This document shows, one piece after another, positions 1 through 8,286 of a DNA stretch of 40,859 nucleotides. The DNA lies in the NCBI GenBank assembly GCA_017961115.1, contig JAGCXX010000083.1, forward strand, positions 1-40,859. The letters run 5' to 3'. Below the pieces are notes generated by a model. It saw nothing but the letters and a program-made list of their open reading frames with translations, was not told the origin of the DNA and made no database searches. How positions within the stretch are numbered: the stretch's first letter is position 1; each line of letters opens with the position of its first letter. Position numbers and translations under genes: made by a program. The stretch comes from Prevotella sp. GTDB lineage: Bacteria > Bacteroidota > Bacteroidia > Bacteroidales > Bacteroidaceae.

Positions 1-264
1 ATCACCGACGAACTCAGTCAGGAGAGCGACGTTGTCCTCACCTACATGGTCGGACAAGGAGTGGACATACAACAGGAAAAAGATGATTATATTTTAATCT
101 ATGAAAAGACGAGATGCCGACTGACGGTCAGCTTTCCGTCCCAATACACCACCAGTGTGGAACCAGCAGAAGTTTCTGTCGAATATGGCATCAAGAGCCC
201 TTCCCAAGCCATCAGGTATAGGACCCGCAGCAAAAGCATCAAAAGCATCATCACTGTTGAATAA
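1..264 (+). CDS. Heparinase II/III-like protein, C-terminal fragment (5' end outside window)
   Basis: The reading frame is open from base 1, so only the last 87 residues are present. The fragment is rich in beta-strand-like sequence (VVLTYMVGQGVDI, DDYILIYEK, RLTVSFPSQY) and ends KSIKSIITVE. This pattern resembles the C-terminal beta-sandwich of heparinase II/III-type polysaccharide lyases. Such lyases commonly sit beside glycosyltransferases in Bacteroidota exopolysaccharide loci, and a GT4 glycosyltransferase starts 18 bases downstream in the same direction. The catalytic alpha/alpha toroid is not in the window, so the family call rests on the tail and the context. Another secreted beta-sandwich protein is possible. 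Confidence 0.5.
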   Translation: MTDELSQESDVVLTYMVGQGVDIQQEKDDYILIYEKTRCRLTVSFPSQYTTSVEPAEVSVEYGIKSPSQAIRYRTRSKSIKSIITVE

Positions 265-282
265 GGAAAAAACAGCCACATC

Positions 283-1479
283 ATGCAGAGAAAAATATTG
301 ATTATCGTTGAGAACCTACCCGTCCCTTTTGATACGCGCGTATGGCAGGAAGCAACAACATTGGCCGAAAACGGCTACGAGGTTTCCGTCATCTGTCCCA
401 AGGGGAAGGGATATGACAAGGAATATGAGTATATGAAAGGCGTACATATCCATCGCCATGACATGCCGGAGGAAGGAAATGGTGCGTTGGGGTATGCACG
501 CGAGTATTTCTGTGCGCTGCGTGAGGAACTGCGACTGGCACGGAAGATATTCAAGGAGCGGGGCTTTCATGTCATCCATGGCTGCAACCCCCCAGACGAC
601 ATCTACATGGTGGCTAAATGGTTCAAGCGCAAAGGGGTGGATTACGTCTTCGACCACCACGACATATGCCCTGAATTGTTTGAGGCAAAATTTGGCAAGG
701 CATCAGGACTGTTGTATAAAAGCCAGCTGTGGCTTGAGCGACAAACCTACAAGCACTGCACCTTTGCCTTCGTTACCAATGAGAGCTACAAAAAGATTGC
801 CATCGAGCGTGGAGGCATGAAAGAGGAGGATGTCTTTGTGCTCCGCAGCGGCCCAAAACTTGAGCGTCTGCGTATCACACCAGCAAAGCCAGAAATCAAG
901 AGGGGCCGGCGCTATATGGTTGGCTACCTTGGCGTGATAGGTCAGCAGGAAGGAATAGAGTATCTGCTCGAAGCAGCAAAATATATCCGTGACGAACTCC
1001 AGCGTGACGACATCTTCTGGGGTATCGTTGGCGGAGGACCTCACCTGGAAGCTCTACGAAAGCAAAGCCATGCGATGGGACTCGACGACATCATGGAGTT
1101 CACAGGCCGTGTACCCGACGACACCTTACTCGACTACCTCAACACGGCCGACGTATGTGTCAATTCAGATGAATACAACGCCATGAACGACAAAAGCACG
1201 ATGAACAAAATTCTGGAGTATATGGCATTGGGCAAGCCTATCGTCCAATTCGACCTCACCGAAGGGCGATACTCCGCTCAGGAAGCCTCCCTCTATGCAG
1301 AACCCAACAATGCAAGAGACATGGCCGACAAAATCATCATGTTGTTGGAGGATGAAGCCATGCGCAAGCGGATGTCGGAATATGGCCGCAACCGCATCAT
1401 CAACGAACTGAGTTGGGAGCACACCAGCAAGGCTTTGCTCGAGGGATACGACAGGTATTTCTCTGCCCGAAATCTATAG
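283..1479 (+). CDS. Glycosyltransferase family 4 (GT-B fold), exopolysaccharide type
   Basis: The 398-residue cytoplasmic protein has the two-domain GT-B layout. The N-terminal acceptor domain begins KILIIVENLPVPFDTRVWQEA, with the 'DTRVWQEA' signature of GT4 enzymes, and contains DVIHGCNPPDD-like and FDHHDICPELF segments. The C-terminal donor-binding domain has VGYLGVIGQQEGIEYLL, IVGGGPHLEAL and the E-x7-E region NKILEYMALGKPIVQFDL. It should transfer a sugar from a nucleotide donor to a lipid-linked or growing glycan. It lies 18 bases after the preceding gene and 24 bases before a sugar kinase gene, consistent with one polysaccharide operon. The donor sugar cannot be read from the sequence. 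Confidence 0.92.
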   Translation: MQRKILIIVENLPVPFDTRVWQEATTLAENGYEVSVICPKGKGYDKEYEYMKGVHIHRHDMPEEGNGALGYAREYFCALREELRLARKIFKERGFHVIHGCNPPDDIYMVAKWFKRKGVDYVFDHHDICPELFEAKFGKASGLLYKSQLWLERQTYKHCTFAFVTNESYKKIAIERGGMKEEDVFVLRSGPKLERLRITPAKPEIKRGRRYMVGYLGVIGQQEGIEYLLEAAKYIRDELQRDDIFWGIVGGGPHLEALRKQSHAMGLDDIMEFTGRVPDDTLLDYLNTADVCVNSDEYNAMNDKSTMNKILEYMALGKPIVQFDLTEGRYSAQEASLYAEPNNARDMADKIIMLLEDEAMRKRMSEYGRNRIINELSWEHTSKALLEGYDRYFSARNL

Positions 1480-1503
1480 ATTACATCAAAAAAATAACAT
1501 ACT

Positions 1504-2691
1504 ATGTTGGATTTATTTCAAGCGTACCGTACATTTTTTGGAAAGGGCGATGCCCTATACCAACTGTTTTCACCTTATCGCATTTGTCCGCTGGGTGCCC
1601 ATGTCGACCATCAGCATGGCCTGGTGAGTGGCTTCGCATTCGACAGCGGCATAGAGTTCCTGTTTTCTGCCACCGACACTGGCAAAGTAGAGATGTGTTC
1701 CCTCTCTTTTGAAGGACTGATGACCTTCAACGTCAGAAGAGAGATTGATTCTAAGCAGCATAACTGGGGCGACTACCTCAGAGGCGCGGTCTGGTCACTC
1801 CAAAAAGACTTCCAGTTGCAGAAAGGTATCCGCGGTGTCGTGAAAGGCTCCATGCCTATCGGAGGACTATCTTCATCGGCAGCTTTGCTTTGTGGCTTCG
1901 TCAAGGCACTTGACAAAGTGAACAACCTGGGGCTGGACAAAATGCAGGTCATCAAGTATGCTTCCATGGCAGAACGCAGTTATGTGGGACTCAACAACGG
2001 CATTCTCGACCAAGCCTGTGTGGTGCTGTGCGAGTCGGAAAAGCTTCTCTATCTCGACACAGAAACCTCAGAATATAAAATACTGCAGTTTGGAGACGGA
2101 AAGCAAGACCTTCCCTTCAAAATCGGCATCTTCTTCAGCGGAGTGACCCGTAAGCTCACGGGCACCGACTACAACCTGCGCGTATCGGAGTGCAAAACAG
2201 CAGCCTGGATCATGCAGGCATACGAGAACATCCCCTTGAAGGAACTGCAGGACACCCGACTTCATGATGTTCCGGAAGAGATATTTGAGAAATATGACGA
2301 CCGAATGCCTGAGCGTTTTGCAAAAAGAGCCCGGCATTTCTACACGGAGTGCGACCGTGTGGAAGCAGGTGTTAAGGCATGGCAAAAAGGTGACATAGAG
2401 ACTTTCGGACAACTGATTTTTGAGAGTTGTGAGAGTTCGATGAACAACTACGAATGCGGTTCCCCCGAGTTGATAGAACTATACAAAATCATGCGGCGGA
2501 CGGACGGCATATATGGGGGACGCTTCAGCGGAGCAGGTTTCAAGGGCGCATGCATCGCCTTGGTTGACCCCATGAAAGAAGACAGCATCCGTGAGTATGT
2601 GACCAATGAATATCTGAAGGCATTCCCACAATACCGCGACTCATTCAAGGTCTTCTTCTGCAAGACGAGCAACGGAGTGGATTTCCTATAA
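1504..2691 (+). CDS. GHMP-family sugar kinase, galactokinase-like
   Basis: The 395-residue protein follows the galactokinase layout. The N-terminal signature is SPYRICPLGAHVDHQHG, corresponding to GalK's 'GRVNLIGEHTDYNGG'. The ATP-binding GHMP motif is PIGGLSSSAALLCGF (about residues 120-134). The C-terminal glycine-rich motif is YGGRFSGAGFKGACIAL. It should phosphorylate a sugar at C1. The gene for a sugar-phosphate nucleotidyltransferase starts 18 bases downstream, so the product is probably a sugar 1-phosphate that is then activated to an NDP-sugar. The signature differs enough from classical GalK (AHVDHQHG for EHTDYNGG) that galactose may not be the substrate; a uronate, arabinose or fucose-type sugar is equally possible. 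Confidence 0.88.
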   Translation: MLDLFQAYRTFFGKGDALYQLFSPYRICPLGAHVDHQHGLVSGFAFDSGIEFLFSATDTGKVEMCSLSFEGLMTFNVRREIDSKQHNWGDYLRGAVWSLQKDFQLQKGIRGVVKGSMPIGGLSSSAALLCGFVKALDKVNNLGLDKMQVIKYASMAERSYVGLNNGILDQACVVLCESEKLLYLDTETSEYKILQFGDGKQDLPFKIGIFFSGVTRKLTGTDYNLRVSECKTAAWIMQAYENIPLKELQDTRLHDVPEEIFEKYDDRMPERFAKRARHFYTECDRVEAGVKAWQKGDIETFGQLIFESCESSMNNYECGSPELIELYKIMRRTDGIYGGRFSGAGFKGACIALVDPMKEDSIREYVTNEYLKAFPQYRDSFKVFFCKTSNGVDFL

Positions 2692-2709
2692 CAATTTCTT
2701 TCTACATTT

Positions 2710-3441
2710 ATGAAGAATATCATCATAGCAGCGGGATATGCCACAAGACTATACCCTCTGACGGAGAACTTTCCCAAACCACTGCTGAAAATCGGCAACA
2801 AATCCATTTTGGAGCGTATGCTCGATGATATCGACCTCATTGATGACGTCGACGAGCATATCATAGTCACCAACCATAAGTTTGCACCTATCTTTACCGA
2901 ATGGCTCGGAGGTGTGGACTATCAAAAGCCCATACGCATCATTGATGATGGGACAACCAGCAACGACAACCGTTTGGGTGCGGTCAGAGACCTGCTTCTT
3001 GCTATTGAGCAATGCCACATCGATGATGACATCATGGTGCTGGCTGCCGACAACATCCTCAATTTCTCCTTCCAAGGATTCGTTGACTTTTTCAAGCAGA
3101 AAAGGACATCGGTCATCATGTACTATCATGAGCCATCCCTGAAAAAACTTCAGCGGACGGGCGTGATTGATTTGGATGAGGACCATCGCGTGCTTCAGAT
3201 GCAGGAGAAACCCCAGGAGCCCGTCTCAGAATGGGCTGTTCCTCCCTTCTATATCTACAGTCATGCAGACATGCCGCTCATTGCAGACTGCATGAATCAT
3301 GGATGTGGTTTCGATGCGCCCGGCAACCTGGCTCATTACCTGGTGGACGTCACCACCATTCATGCATGGCAGATGCCTGGCAGCCGCTACGACATTGGCT
3401 CACTCGACAGTTACGAGGAAGCCCAGAAGCTTTTTGGGTAG
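2710..3441 (+). CDS. Sugar-phosphate nucleotidyltransferase (RmlA/GlmU-type)
   Basis: The 243-residue protein starts with the nucleotidyltransferase signature IIAAGYATRLYPLTENFPKPLLKIGNKSILE, a variant of G-x-G-T-R-L...PKPLL in which the second glycine is alanine. It contains the metal-binding region MVLAADNILNFS (D in the 'AADN' turn) and LQMQEKPQEP, the EKP motif seen in this family. It probably joins a sugar 1-phosphate to an NTP, releasing pyrophosphate. It is the last gene of the + strand operon with the GHMP kinase, forming a two-step kinase/pyrophosphorylase salvage route that bypasses epimerases. No left-handed-helix acyltransferase domain is present. Nucleotide and sugar specificity are unknown. 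Confidence 0.88.
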   Translation: MKNIIIAAGYATRLYPLTENFPKPLLKIGNKSILERMLDDIDLIDDVDEHIIVTNHKFAPIFTEWLGGVDYQKPIRIIDDGTTSNDNRLGAVRDLLLAIEQCHIDDDIMVLAADNILNFSFQGFVDFFKQKRTSVIMYYHEPSLKKLQRTGVIDLDEDHRVLQMQEKPQEPVSEWAVPPFYIYSHADMPLIADCMNHGCGFDAPGNLAHYLVDVTTIHAWQMPGSRYDIGSLDSYEEAQKLFG

Positions 3442-3483
3442 TTGCTCTTCAACCCCTCAGGACTGGTTTTGCAGTCCATAAAA

Positions 3484-3523
3484 CAATCACCGCCGTCATC
3501 TTTGTCGATGACGGCGGTGATTG
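3484..3523. terminator. Perfect 17-bp inverted repeat between convergent genes
   Basis: Arms 3484-3500 and 3507-3523 are exact reverse complements with a 6-base loop (TTTGTC). The stem is GC-rich, with CACCGCCGTCATC at its core. On the - strand the stem is followed at once by TTTTATGG, a short U-tract, so it best fits termination of the leftward sigma-like gene. It may also stop rightward transcripts from the polysaccharide operon, though no T-run follows on that strand. Confidence 0.8.
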
Positions 3524-3537
3524 CATAATCAGGGTTC

Positions 3538-4500
3538 TTAGGTGTGAGAGTACCACCACTTGCGGAACTTCTCGTCAAAAATGGCATTGAGGCGAGAGTA
3601 GCGTGTGTCCACATAGCCACGGCTGCAACCAAGGGCTTCGGCAATAACCACAGGCTTGGTACCCATGCGCCTCTCTGTGAAGATATAGACATCACGCTCA
3701 TCCCAATTAAGCACATTGGTGACGAAATGATGGATAAACTCAGCAGTGCGAGCCGGAACTTCAGCATTGGTGAGGTTGACGCCAAAGACATCAACGAAAG
3801 GACTGTCTGTCGGCACAAACATCCCCATGGCATCCTCCACATCCACAGAAGTGGTGTAATAGCGAGGAGATTTGTCGGTAATCACATACTCCTCATACAT
3901 GTAGTTGGAGTTGATGAGGCGGAACTTGAAGTAATGCTCTGCCATCTCCTTTACCTTCTTGAATTCATTCGAGTCCATTTTCATCGCTTTCATAATCAGG
4001 TCTTCCGTTTCCCTTTCCACGTAGATCTTGATGAGAAGGTCATGCTCGGCACCTGAGGGTATGACCTCATCAATTATCATCTTGCATCCCTCTGGAGTAT
4101 GCTTCTTCAGCATGACCTTGGTATTTTTGGCAGTACGCTGCTTCACATCCTTGATAATCCGCAGATCTTTGAGATAGGCGGTAATGGTGTGGAAGGTAAC
4201 CGTAAAGAGCCAGTTGTCAAGCGACTTTCCGGAGAAAGTGTCCAGCACATGCCAAGTGCCCTCATCCCAGAACTTCTCATACATGATGGTTCCGAAATCC
4301 TCCTTCGAGATGTGATACTGATAGGAGGTGCTGACACAACTGGTGATATAATTCCTGATATAACACAGTGAGTAGGCTTCATTTTCTTCTCCATAGAAGA
4401 ATGCATAGCAGAACTTCTCGTCTGTCTTAAGGCGATGGAAGAGATTTTTGACGTCCTCCGGACTAAAGGAGGAAAATGGGCGTTTGTTCAATCGGGACAT
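3538..4500 (-). CDS. Divergent sigma-70-like regulator with a large insert between region 2 and region 4
   Basis: The 320-residue protein looks like a sigma factor stretched in the middle. Residues about 60-115 (EDFGTIMYEKFWDEG, then SLDNWLFTVTFHTITAYLKD) match the pattern of sigma region 2, with core-binding and -10-recognition helices and the 'WL-x-x-I/V-x-x-N/T' helix. Residues about 265-312 (WDERDVYIFTERRMGTKPV, then IAEALGCSRGYVDTRYSRL) match the region 4 helix-turn-helix. The two are separated by about 150 residues, far longer than an ECF linker, and the insert has no family I recognise. The protein is cytoplasmic with no membrane segment. It lies alone, convergent to the polysaccharide operon. 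Sigma activity is inferred; it could be a DNA-binding relative. Confidence 0.6.
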   Translation of the reverse strand: MSRLNKRPFSSFSPEDVKNLFHRLKTDEKFCYAFFYGEENEAYSLCYIRNYITSCVSTSYQYHISKEDFGTIMYEKFWDEGTWHVLDTFSGKSLDNWLFTVTFHTITAYLKDLRIIKDVKQRTAKNTKVMLKKHTPEGCKMIIDEVIPSGAEHDLLIKIYVERETEDLIMKAMKMDSNEFKKVKEMAEHYFKFRLINSNYMYEEYVITDKSPRYYTTSVDVEDAMGMFVPTDSPFVDVFGVNLTNAEVPARTAEFIHHFVTNVLNWDERDVYIFTERRMGTKPVVIAEALGCSRGYVDTRYSRLNAIFDEKFRKWWYSHT

Positions 4501-4986
4501 AAGCGTTATTTATTTAGTAGTTGTATGCATGGCTGCTGATTGAGATTCTGTGAAGAAAAAATCCGAACTTCTCTTTTTTCTGAGCAAGTCCGGAACTTCT
4601 GGCGAGAGGTTGTGCCGTTTCTATTTTGGGGCAAGCGTGCCCGTTCTTTTTCGGCGGCGGTGAAGTTCCGTGAGGGCATTTCCCTCTATGAGCAACAAGA
4701 TGTTGCCGATGAGATTTCCTATGATTGTCCTCGTCGTTGGGAGTGAGGCAACACAAGAAACTGCTTTCGGTAGTTTGGCTGTGGCCAATCCTACGAAATT
4801 CGCTGAGGGGGGTGTCAGATAGTTATTGGTTTTGTGCATCATGATAATACAATTTCCAATGCAGTTGATAAGTTTGAGTTAATGTGACCTTGATAATTCT
4901 CGTAGTAATCCGTTATTAGTACAGACTTTATTCAAGTAGACAGGATGATTTATACATCCTCCAATTCAATCAATCATATTCCATCG

Positions 4987-4994
4987 CAAAGATA
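4987..4994 (-). promoter_or_regulatory. Leftward -7 box TATCTTTG
   Basis: On the - strand this reads TATCTTTGC, an exact match to the Bacteroidota -7 consensus TAnnTTTG. No TTTG -33 box is found at the usual 19-20 base spacing. The next leftward gene is the sigma-like gene, whose start is almost 490 bases away. This is a candidate only. Confidence 0.4.
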
Positions 4995-5107
4995 AAACAA
5001 ATTTTTTAAATAATGTTTCATCCATACAATCTTTTTTTCAAGCATTATTCTTTTTTAACAAATCGGCACCCACCCAACCTTAATTGTTAATAATAGCTAA
5101 TCATGAA

Positions 5108-5137
5108 TTGCAGATTGAATGATTATTATTATTTTTG
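5108..5137 (+). promoter_or_regulatory. Bacteroidota promoter for the DUF4861 gene
   Basis: TTG (5108-5110), a 19-base spacer and TATTTTTG (5130-5137) match the TTTG-N19-TAnnTTTG housekeeping promoter. Transcription would begin near 5141-5144, giving a leader of about 33 nucleotides before the start codon at 5177. Confidence 0.65.
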
Positions 5138-5176
5138 AAGTCCTAAAACAAATCCAGAAACAAAAACATACCTATT

Positions 5177-6409
5177 ATGTACAAGTATTATCTAAACATG
5201 TTGTTGCTGATGTTCTTGACGATGAATGCATCAGCCGCCGACCGTCAACTTGACATCACATTGGAGAACAAGAGCAAAATTGACTTATCAAACTATCCTC
5301 TCAGCATTTCGCTTTCTAATGAACCCATAGATGTTTTGTCTGCCCTTGTCACCGTAGATGGCAGGGAGATTCCCTGCCAATTGGACGACCTCAATGGAGA
5401 TGGGAAATATGACGAGCTGTTTGTCTTGCTCAATCTCTCAAAGAAATCATCAACCAAACTCCATGTGACATTGGCCGACAAAGGCACTCCACGCAAGTAT
5501 GAGCCCAAAGTGTATGTCGACATGATGCTCACCAACAGTAAGATTAAGGAGTCTAACAAGCAAAACCTTTATATATCTCAGTTGACCGTTGACCGTGACG
5601 TGAACCCCTACTCGATGCTTCACCACCATGGGGCTGCGTTTGAGAATGAACTGGTGGCATACCGCATCTATTTCGACCATCGACAAACAGTGGATATTTA
5701 TGGCAAATACCGCAAGGGACTTGAACTCAAACAGACCCAATTCTACCCAGACAAGTCACAAAAGGAAGCGGGTTTTGGCGATGATGTATTATGGGTAGGC
5801 AACACCTTGGGGGTTGGTACCCTGCGAGGCTGGGATGGTGGTGCGCCAACCATGGTCAGCGATGTGGAGCACCGTGGCCAGCGCCTGGTGGCACGGGGTC
5901 CACTGCGGACTATTGTAGAGGTGAAGGATGAGCAATGGCGCCAACAGCCTGGCAGCCAGCCAACGGATATGGTGACCTATTACACACTCTATGCCGGCCG
6001 GCGCGACTGCAGGGTCGACGTATTGTTCAACCGTAATGTGGATGACCTCAGATTTGCCACGGGCATCATCAATGTGAAGAACTCGGTGGAATTCAGCGAC
6101 CACAAGGGACTTCGAGGATGCTGGGGAACAGACTGGCCTGTTTCTGAAAAAGACTCCGCCGGCCACAAGCGTGAGACAGTGGGACTGGGCATCTGCCTTG
6201 CGAAAGACAACATTGACAAAGAACTGCCTGCCGACAACGACAACTACCCCTTCGTGGTCAAGGTCACTGATGCCCGCCTCACCTACCATATCACCTTTGG
6301 CAGCGACAACGAGAGTTTTGGGGTCCACAATGCCAAGGACTGGTTCGCCTGTCTTGAGGAATGGAAAAGGACTCTTTCTGCGGAGTCACAAGTAATCAAG
6401 TCTAAGTAG
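5177..6409 (+). CDS. Secreted DUF4861 family protein
   Basis: The 410-residue protein has a signal peptide (MYKYYLNMLLLMFLTMNASA, cleavage before ADRQ). The mature part resembles DUF4861: an N-terminal beta-sandwich of about 100 residues (LDITLENKSKIDLSNYPLSI, then DLNGDGKYDELFVLLNL), followed by a larger beta-rich domain with HHHGAAFENELVAYRIYFDHRQTVD, GDDVLWVGNTLGVGTLRGWDGG and VTYYTLYAGRRDCRVDV. Members of this family are found in Bacteroidota loci for pectin and other acidic glycans, sometimes fused to GH105 unsaturated glycan hydrolases. The HHHG and FDHR segments are candidate active-site residues. It probably acts in the periplasm or at the cell surface. The neighbours do not form a recognisable utilisation locus, so the substrate is unknown. 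Confidence 0.8.
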   Translation: MYKYYLNMLLLMFLTMNASAADRQLDITLENKSKIDLSNYPLSISLSNEPIDVLSALVTVDGREIPCQLDDLNGDGKYDELFVLLNLSKKSSTKLHVTLADKGTPRKYEPKVYVDMMLTNSKIKESNKQNLYISQLTVDRDVNPYSMLHHHGAAFENELVAYRIYFDHRQTVDIYGKYRKGLELKQTQFYPDKSQKEAGFGDDVLWVGNTLGVGTLRGWDGGAPTMVSDVEHRGQRLVARGPLRTIVEVKDEQWRQQPGSQPTDMVTYYTLYAGRRDCRVDVLFNRNVDDLRFATGIINVKNSVEFSDHKGLRGCWGTDWPVSEKDSAGHKRETVGLGICLAKDNIDKELPADNDNYPFVVKVTDARLTYHITFGSDNESFGVHNAKDWFACLEEWKRTLSAESQVIKSK

Positions 6410-6411
6410 AC

Positions 6412-8067
6412 TTAATCACTGGGAGCGACCTTAGGCTTCAGGACAGTCACATAATTGACAAAAGCCCTGTCATAATGGCTGCTGTGTCTCGGTAATCTGT
6501 TGTCATCGTAAACACCAAGATGCAGGGTGTCTATTTCTTGCAACACCTTGCCGGTCATTTCGTTCCCCAATTGCTTTTGCGTCAACAACATACAAGGTGC
6601 CGCTTGGGTAACGGCTTCCTCGTCATTCAAATCAAGAGGCATGATTGGCTTGTTGGCGGCACATACCAGTTCTATTCTCAGTGACTCGTCCTTATTATAA
6701 TAAAGAGGAAGGACTTGCAATTCCTCGTTATTCTGCAGCATTGCAACGCTTCTTTGATGGGGATTGCCAAAAATATCGCCAACAGCACCAAGCATAAAGC
6801 ATTCTACTATCAGGAAAAGGGCTATCATTCCTCTGACTATTCCCAGCATGTCTTTTCTTGAGGTGGAAAACAAGAGATAGAGCGAGATGCCGAAAAGGAA
6901 GAATCCGATAACCAAGGCTGTCCCGAAGTCTATAATATCCCAATTTGTCATTCGGAAATGCACAAAGAAAGGCAGTCCGAAAACCAACAATGTCAAAAGA
7001 TAACCATTGAGGAAGAATACCCCCTTTCCCCATTCATCCTGGGGCCAGCGCTCTCTATAATAAAACAACAGGCACGCCACCGTCAAGGCACAAGGCGGAA
7101 CGAGTGGCAATAAGTCCGTCATCTCCTTATTGGGAATGACCGACAACAGCACCAAAGCAATGGCAAGCCATGCCAGTGCCATGCGGTAAAGACGCTTGGT
7201 GCTCAGCCGCTTATACCAGTATGGAATACAAAATGCGGCCAATAGCAATAAAGTCCAAACACCCATCTCCGCAAAGAAGCGCCAATAGTAGTACCAAGGA
7301 CGGATGCCGCCATTGGTGTGCACAGCAAACACATTGGCAAGCGTAGAACCCTGGTTAGATGAGAAAAGATGGACAACCCACCATCCAAATGTAGCAATGC
7401 ATATCAGGCACATGGTGAGCAGAGGCATCCATCGTCCGTCCATGACAGGCCTTTTCAACAAAAGAATGACGATTACCAGAGGCAACAGCATGGAATAGAA
7501 CGGTTCTGTGCCGTTTCCAAGAAAAGACAGCCCCATCATGATGCCTGCTACGATGGCCCACCGCCACTTATGCGGCTTGGCATAATAGCGCTCGTCATAT
7601 AGCATTCTGAACAAGAAATACACAGCTCCCATCATCAGGGAATAGCCATAAATGTCCCTGTTCACAACTCTCCCATGGTAGATGACATTATAGCTGGTAA
7701 GAAAAACAAAGGTAGCAAGTTCTGCAAACCCTCTCCTTCTCTCCATATAACGCGCCACTCCAAAGAAGAAGAGAGCCCATAAGGTTGCCAACAAAGCCAC
7801 GACGCTGCGCTGCACGCTGATATTGTTAGGATACACCTTTTCGACAACTGCTGCCATCCATGCGGCAAGAGGAGGAACATCATACCGTGGCAAACCGTTC
7901 ATGGTGGGATTCATCCAGTTGCCGTCAGCCACAATATCCCTGGCCGTGACAATGGTCTTTGCCTCAGCAGCATCAGTTGGAAACATACTGTTGTTGACGA
8001 AGAATGCGGCAAGGCACAAAACAACGAGAAACAGCGTCTCCTTTCTTATTTTCCTTACAACCTCCAT
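6412..8067 (-). CDS. Integral membrane glycosyltransferase, GT39/ArnT-like
   Basis: The 551-residue protein has about ten to twelve hydrophobic segments and a soluble C-terminal tail of about 110 residues. The first periplasmic loop after TM1 holds the acidic motif TDAAEAKTIVTARDIVADGNWMNPTMNG and a PPLAAW segment. This is the layout of ArnT/PMT-type enzymes, in which an Asp/Glu in this loop helps transfer a sugar from a polyprenyl-phosphate donor. Later loops include VVNRDIYGYS and SNQGSTLANVFAVHTNGG. It probably glycosylates lipid A, a protein or an envelope glycan on the periplasmic face. The stop codon lies only two bases from the stop of the convergent DUF4861 gene. The acceptor is unknown. 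Confidence 0.82.
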   Translation of the reverse strand: MEVVRKIRKETLFLVVLCLAAFFVNNSMFPTDAAEAKTIVTARDIVADGNWMNPTMNGLPRYDVPPLAAWMAAVVEKVYPNNISVQRSVVALLATLWALFFFGVARYMERRRGFAELATFVFLTSYNVIYHGRVVNRDIYGYSLMMGAVYFLFRMLYDERYYAKPHKWRWAIVAGIMMGLSFLGNGTEPFYSMLLPLVIVILLLKRPVMDGRWMPLLTMCLICIATFGWWVVHLFSSNQGSTLANVFAVHTNGGIRPWYYYWRFFAEMGVWTLLLLAAFCIPYWYKRLSTKRLYRMALAWLAIALVLLSVIPNKEMTDLLPLVPPCALTVACLLFYYRERWPQDEWGKGVFFLNGYLLTLLVFGLPFFVHFRMTNWDIIDFGTALVIGFFLFGISLYLLFSTSRKDMLGIVRGMIALFLIVECFMLGAVGDIFGNPHQRSVAMLQNNEELQVLPLYYNKDESLRIELVCAANKPIMPLDLNDEEAVTQAAPCMLLTQKQLGNEMTGKVLQEIDTLHLGVYDDNRLPRHSSHYDRAFVNYVTVLKPKVAPSD

Positions 8068-8080
8068 ATTTAGTTTTCTG

Positions 8081-8111
8081 CAAAATTAATGCAAATCATA
8101 CGCACTGCAAA
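8081..8111 (-). promoter_or_regulatory. Promoter of the GT39-like gene, very short leader
   Basis: On the - strand TTTG (8111-8108), a 19-base spacer and TAATTTTG (8088-8081) fit the Bacteroidota consensus exactly. The start codon of the GT39-like gene is at 8067, so the expected leader is only about 8-10 nucleotides. Confidence 0.7.
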
Positions 8112-8210
8112 GAAAAAACAAAAAAACTTTCAGTCTCTCCTTTGTCATTCTCTAAACAAAAACAACATCTGGGCAACAACCTTTTCCTCTTTGTGGGCCA
8201 AGAACAAACA

Positions 8211-8264
8211 GAGGACCGTGAACTCGCTTTGATGACAGGCACGAAGGCGATATACACGGTCCTC
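8211..8264 (-). terminator. Long inverted repeat after the DUF4301 gene
   Basis: GAGGACCGTG (8211-8220) and CACGGTCCTC (8255-8264) are perfect 10-base complements. Inside them TCGCTT and AAGGCGA can extend the pairing. On the - strand the stem is followed by TGTTTGTTCTT, a loose U-rich stretch. It lies just past the stop of the leftward DUF4301 gene and probably ends that transcript. The long loop makes it an unusual terminator. Confidence 0.5.
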
Positions 8265-8286
8265 AATAGGGTCTGTTGGGAGATTC

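Larger units (their letters stand above)
4501..5176. other. Long intergenic region between divergent genes
   Basis: This 676-base stretch separates the divergent sigma-like and DUF4861 genes. The left part (4540-4760) is GC-rich with short open frames on both strands. None has a recognisable product or a convincing start, and I do not call them genes. The right part (4840-5110) is AT-rich and holds a promoter for the DUF4861 gene and a leftward -7 box at 4987-4994. A small hairpin (AGGATG...CATCCT, 4942-4960) lies between. No RNA gene was recognised. If the leftward box is real, the sigma-like gene has a leader of nearly 480 nucleotides. Confidence 0.5.

Noticed and set aside
4540-4842. Short open frames on both strands in the long gap upstream of the sigma-like gene
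   Set aside because: 60-80 codons each, mutually overlapping, no recognisable domain, no promoter or start context.
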